Below are positions 5,882 to 7,170 of a DNA stretch of 7,170 nt, piece by piece (position 1 is the stretch's first letter; each line of letters opens with the position of its first letter). Position numbers and translations under genes: made by a program. This DNA is from an uncultured Oscillibacter sp. GTDB lineage: Bacteria; Bacillota; Clostridia; Oscillospirales; Oscillospiraceae. The notes under the pieces were generated by a model. The model was not told the DNA's origin. It worked only from the letters and a program-made list of their open reading frames with translations, and searched no databases. Location of the stretch: contig URXS01000098.1 in the NCBI GenBank assembly GCA_900551885.1, forward strand, positions 1 to 7,170. Direction: 5' to 3'.

Positions 5882-5910
5882 TTGTAATCCCCCGGAGGGG
5901 GGCATATAAT
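5882..5910 (+). promoter_or_regulatory. Sigma-A-type promoter of the threonine ammonia-lyase gene
   Basis: The -35 TTGTAA (5882-5887) and a perfect -10 TATAAT (5905-5910) are separated by exactly 17 bp. The spacer contains a dyad of CCCCC (5889-5893), GGA, then GGGGG (5897-5901), which might be a regulator site. Transcription from about 5917 gives a leader of under 30 nt with no room for a T-box or attenuator. AGGAG at 5932-5936 lies 8 nt before the ATG. Confidence 0.8.
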
Positions 5911-5944
5911 CAAGGCAAGAAATCGAATGTGAGGAGAGGGAGCC

Positions 5945-7135
5945 ATGCTGACACTGGATATGGTGCGGGAGGCCCAGGAGGCTTTGCAGGGCATTGCCCG
6001 GCGGACGCCCTTGGACCCGGCCCCGCGGTTGGGCGAGAATATTTATATCAAGGCGGAGAATCTGCAACTGACTGGTGCCTTCAAGCTGCGGGGGGCCTAT
6101 AACAAGATCCGGTCCCTGACGCCGGAAGAGGCCAAGCGGGGCGTGGTGGCCTGCTCCGCCGGAAACCATGCCCAGGGCATTGCCCTGTCGGCGTCCCGGC
6201 TGGGCATCAAGTCCGTGATCTGCATGCCCGCGGGGGCGCCCATCAGCAAGGTGGAGGCCACCCGCAGCTATGGCGCCGAGGTAGTGCTGGTCCCCGGCGT
6301 CTACGATGACGCGGCGGCGGAGGCGGAGCGGCTGGTGCGGGAGGAGGGCTACACCTTTGCCCATCCCTTCAACGACCCTCTGGTGATCGCAGGCCAGGGC
6401 ACCATTGGCCTGGAGATCCTGGAGCAGTTGCCGGATGTGGAGCAGATCGTGGTGCCTATCGGTGGCGGCGGGCTCATCAGCGGCATTGCCTTTGTGGTGA
6501 AGAGCCTGAAACCGGAGTGCCGGATCGTGGGTGTCCAGGCGGCGGGGGCAGCCTCCATGTATCTCTCCCGCCATGCCGGCGGCCCCACGGAGCTGCGCAG
6601 TGTGGCCACCATCGCCGACGGCATTGCCGTGAAGAAGCCGGGGGACCTGACCTTTGCCCTGTGTCAGCAGTATGTGGACGAGATCGTCACGGTCAGCGAG
6701 GATGAGATCGCCTCCGCCATCCTGGCGCTGATGGAGGTGCAGAAAACCGTGGCCGAGGGCGCCGGTGCCACCAGTGTGGCGGCGGTGATGTTCGGCAAGG
6801 TGGATGTCTCCAGCCGCAAGACCGTGTGCGTGGTGTCCGGCGGCAACGTGGATGTGACCACTCTGTCCCGCATCATCACCAAGGGCTTGTCCAAGGCTGG
6901 CCGTATCGCGGAGATCACCACCAAGGTAGTGGATAAACCCGGCAGCCTGTTGCAGATGCTGAAGGTGGTGGCCGACAGCGGCGCCAACATCCTCAGCATT
7001 GCCCACTCCCGGGAGGACCGGCATTCCGACGTGGGGGCCTGCATGGTGTCCATGGTGCTGGAGACCCGGGACACCGCCCATGTGGAGAAGATCCGCCAGG
7101 ACCTGACGGCTCTGGGTTATCACCTGGAGGAATAA
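5945..7135 (+). CDS. ilvA: Threonine ammonia-lyase (threonine dehydratase) with C-terminal ACT domain
   Basis: This PLP enzyme deaminates threonine to 2-oxobutanoate and ammonia, either for isoleucine synthesis or for threonine breakdown. The 396 residues fit the clostridial form with one ACT domain: longer than TdcB (about 329) and shorter than E. coli IlvA with its two regulatory repeats (about 514). ENLQLTGAFKLRGAYNK contains the PLP lysine, Lys47. SAGNHAQG (71-78) is the substrate-binding loop, GGGGL (173-177) binds the cofactor phosphate, and a SGGN motif lies near 298-301. An ACT domain from about 321 (ITTKVVDKPGSLLQMLKVVA) probably gives allosteric control by an amino acid. The ATG at 5945 has AGGAGAGGGAG upstream. 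The gene is monocistronic as far as seen and divergent from the phage cassette. The symbol tdcB is used for the same form in some genomes. Confidence 0.95.
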   Translation: MLTLDMVREAQEALQGIARRTPLDPAPRLGENIYIKAENLQLTGAFKLRGAYNKIRSLTPEEAKRGVVACSAGNHAQGIALSASRLGIKSVICMPAGAPISKVEATRSYGAEVVLVPGVYDDAAAEAERLVREEGYTFAHPFNDPLVIAGQGTIGLEILEQLPDVEQIVVPIGGGGLISGIAFVVKSLKPECRIVGVQAAGAASMYLSRHAGGPTELRSVATIADGIAVKKPGDLTFALCQQYVDEIVTVSEDEIASAILALMEVQKTVAEGAGATSVAAVMFGKVDVSSRKTVCVVSGGNVDVTTLSRIITKGLSKAGRIAEITTKVVDKPGSLLQMLKVVADSGANILSIAHSREDRHSDVGACMVSMVLETRDTAHVEKIRQDLTALGYHLEE

Positions 7136-7145
7136 GAAAAGATTC

Positions 7146-7170
7146 AAAAAAGCGGGCGGACGCCAACGGC
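7146..7170 (+). terminator. Probable left half of a terminator after the threonine ammonia-lyase gene
   Basis: Ten bases after the stop come six A (7146-7151), a GC-rich arm GCGGGCGGACGCC (7152-7164), a three-base AAC loop, and GGC (7168-7170), which would pair with the end of the arm. The window ends there. If the next bases are GTCCGCCCGC followed by T, it is a full terminator. Confidence 0.45.

Noticed and set aside
5843..7147. Long minus-strand open frame of about 434 codons opposite the threonine ammonia-lyase gene
   Set aside because: It is the antisense of a well-recognised enzyme, is rich in His, Gln and Gly in a way typical of GC-rich shadow frames, and has no family features.

Overview
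The window is GC-rich chromosomal DNA of about 60 percent GC by eye. It looks like a gut Clostridia, probably of the Oscillospiraceae type (Flavonifractor, Lawsonibacter, Pseudoflavonifractor and relatives). The grounds are high GC combined with strong AGGAGG Shine-Dalgarno sites, a clostridial-style MutY, MerR/YbjQ/MBL genes of the kind common in that group, and a Firmicutes prophage lysis cassette. The genus is inferred from sequence style only.

Layout. (1) Positions 1-890, minus strand: mutY, cut by the window start. (2) Positions 891-1010: a divergent control region. It holds an extended -10 promoter for mutY and a MerR-type promoter with a 19-bp spacer containing a perfect ACCTTCC-N7-GGAAGGT dyad for the rightward operon. 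(3) Positions 1011-3148, plus strand: a five-gene overlapping operon encoding a MerR regulator with two C-terminal membrane segments, two small two-TM proteins, a YbjQ (DUF74) protein and a metallo-beta-lactamase-fold hydrolase. It ends at a strong bidirectional terminator shared with the facing genes. (4) Positions 3197-5662, minus strand: six tightly packed prophage-type genes, namely a coiled-coil tail-associated protein, a tandem chitin-binding-like protein, an XhlA-like protein, two holin-like membrane proteins and a CHAP endolysin. Just upstream lies a 19-codon scrap of a lost tail gene (5659-5718). No head, tail-tube, integrase or repressor genes are in the window, so this is a stranded tail-end and lysis cassette. 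(5) Positions 5719-5944: an AT-rich islet with nested dyads, then a promoter for the next gene. (6) Positions 5945-7135, plus strand: threonine ammonia-lyase with one ACT domain, followed by what looks like the left half of a terminator.

The most unusual signal is in the MerR operon. The regulator and both small membrane proteins end in the same 17-residue tail, Q-R-[VLF]-[QRK]-E-I-[EK]-x-G-E-x-D-x-A-x-[QK]-Y. In all three genes the DNA encoding this tail also carries the Shine-Dalgarno and start codon of the next gene, with overlaps of 17, 20 and 20 nt, each shifted +1 in frame. The two small proteins therefore look like the regulator's membrane half without its DNA-binding half. Together with YbjQ and the MBL enzyme, this suggests a membrane-linked sensing module whose function is not known to me.
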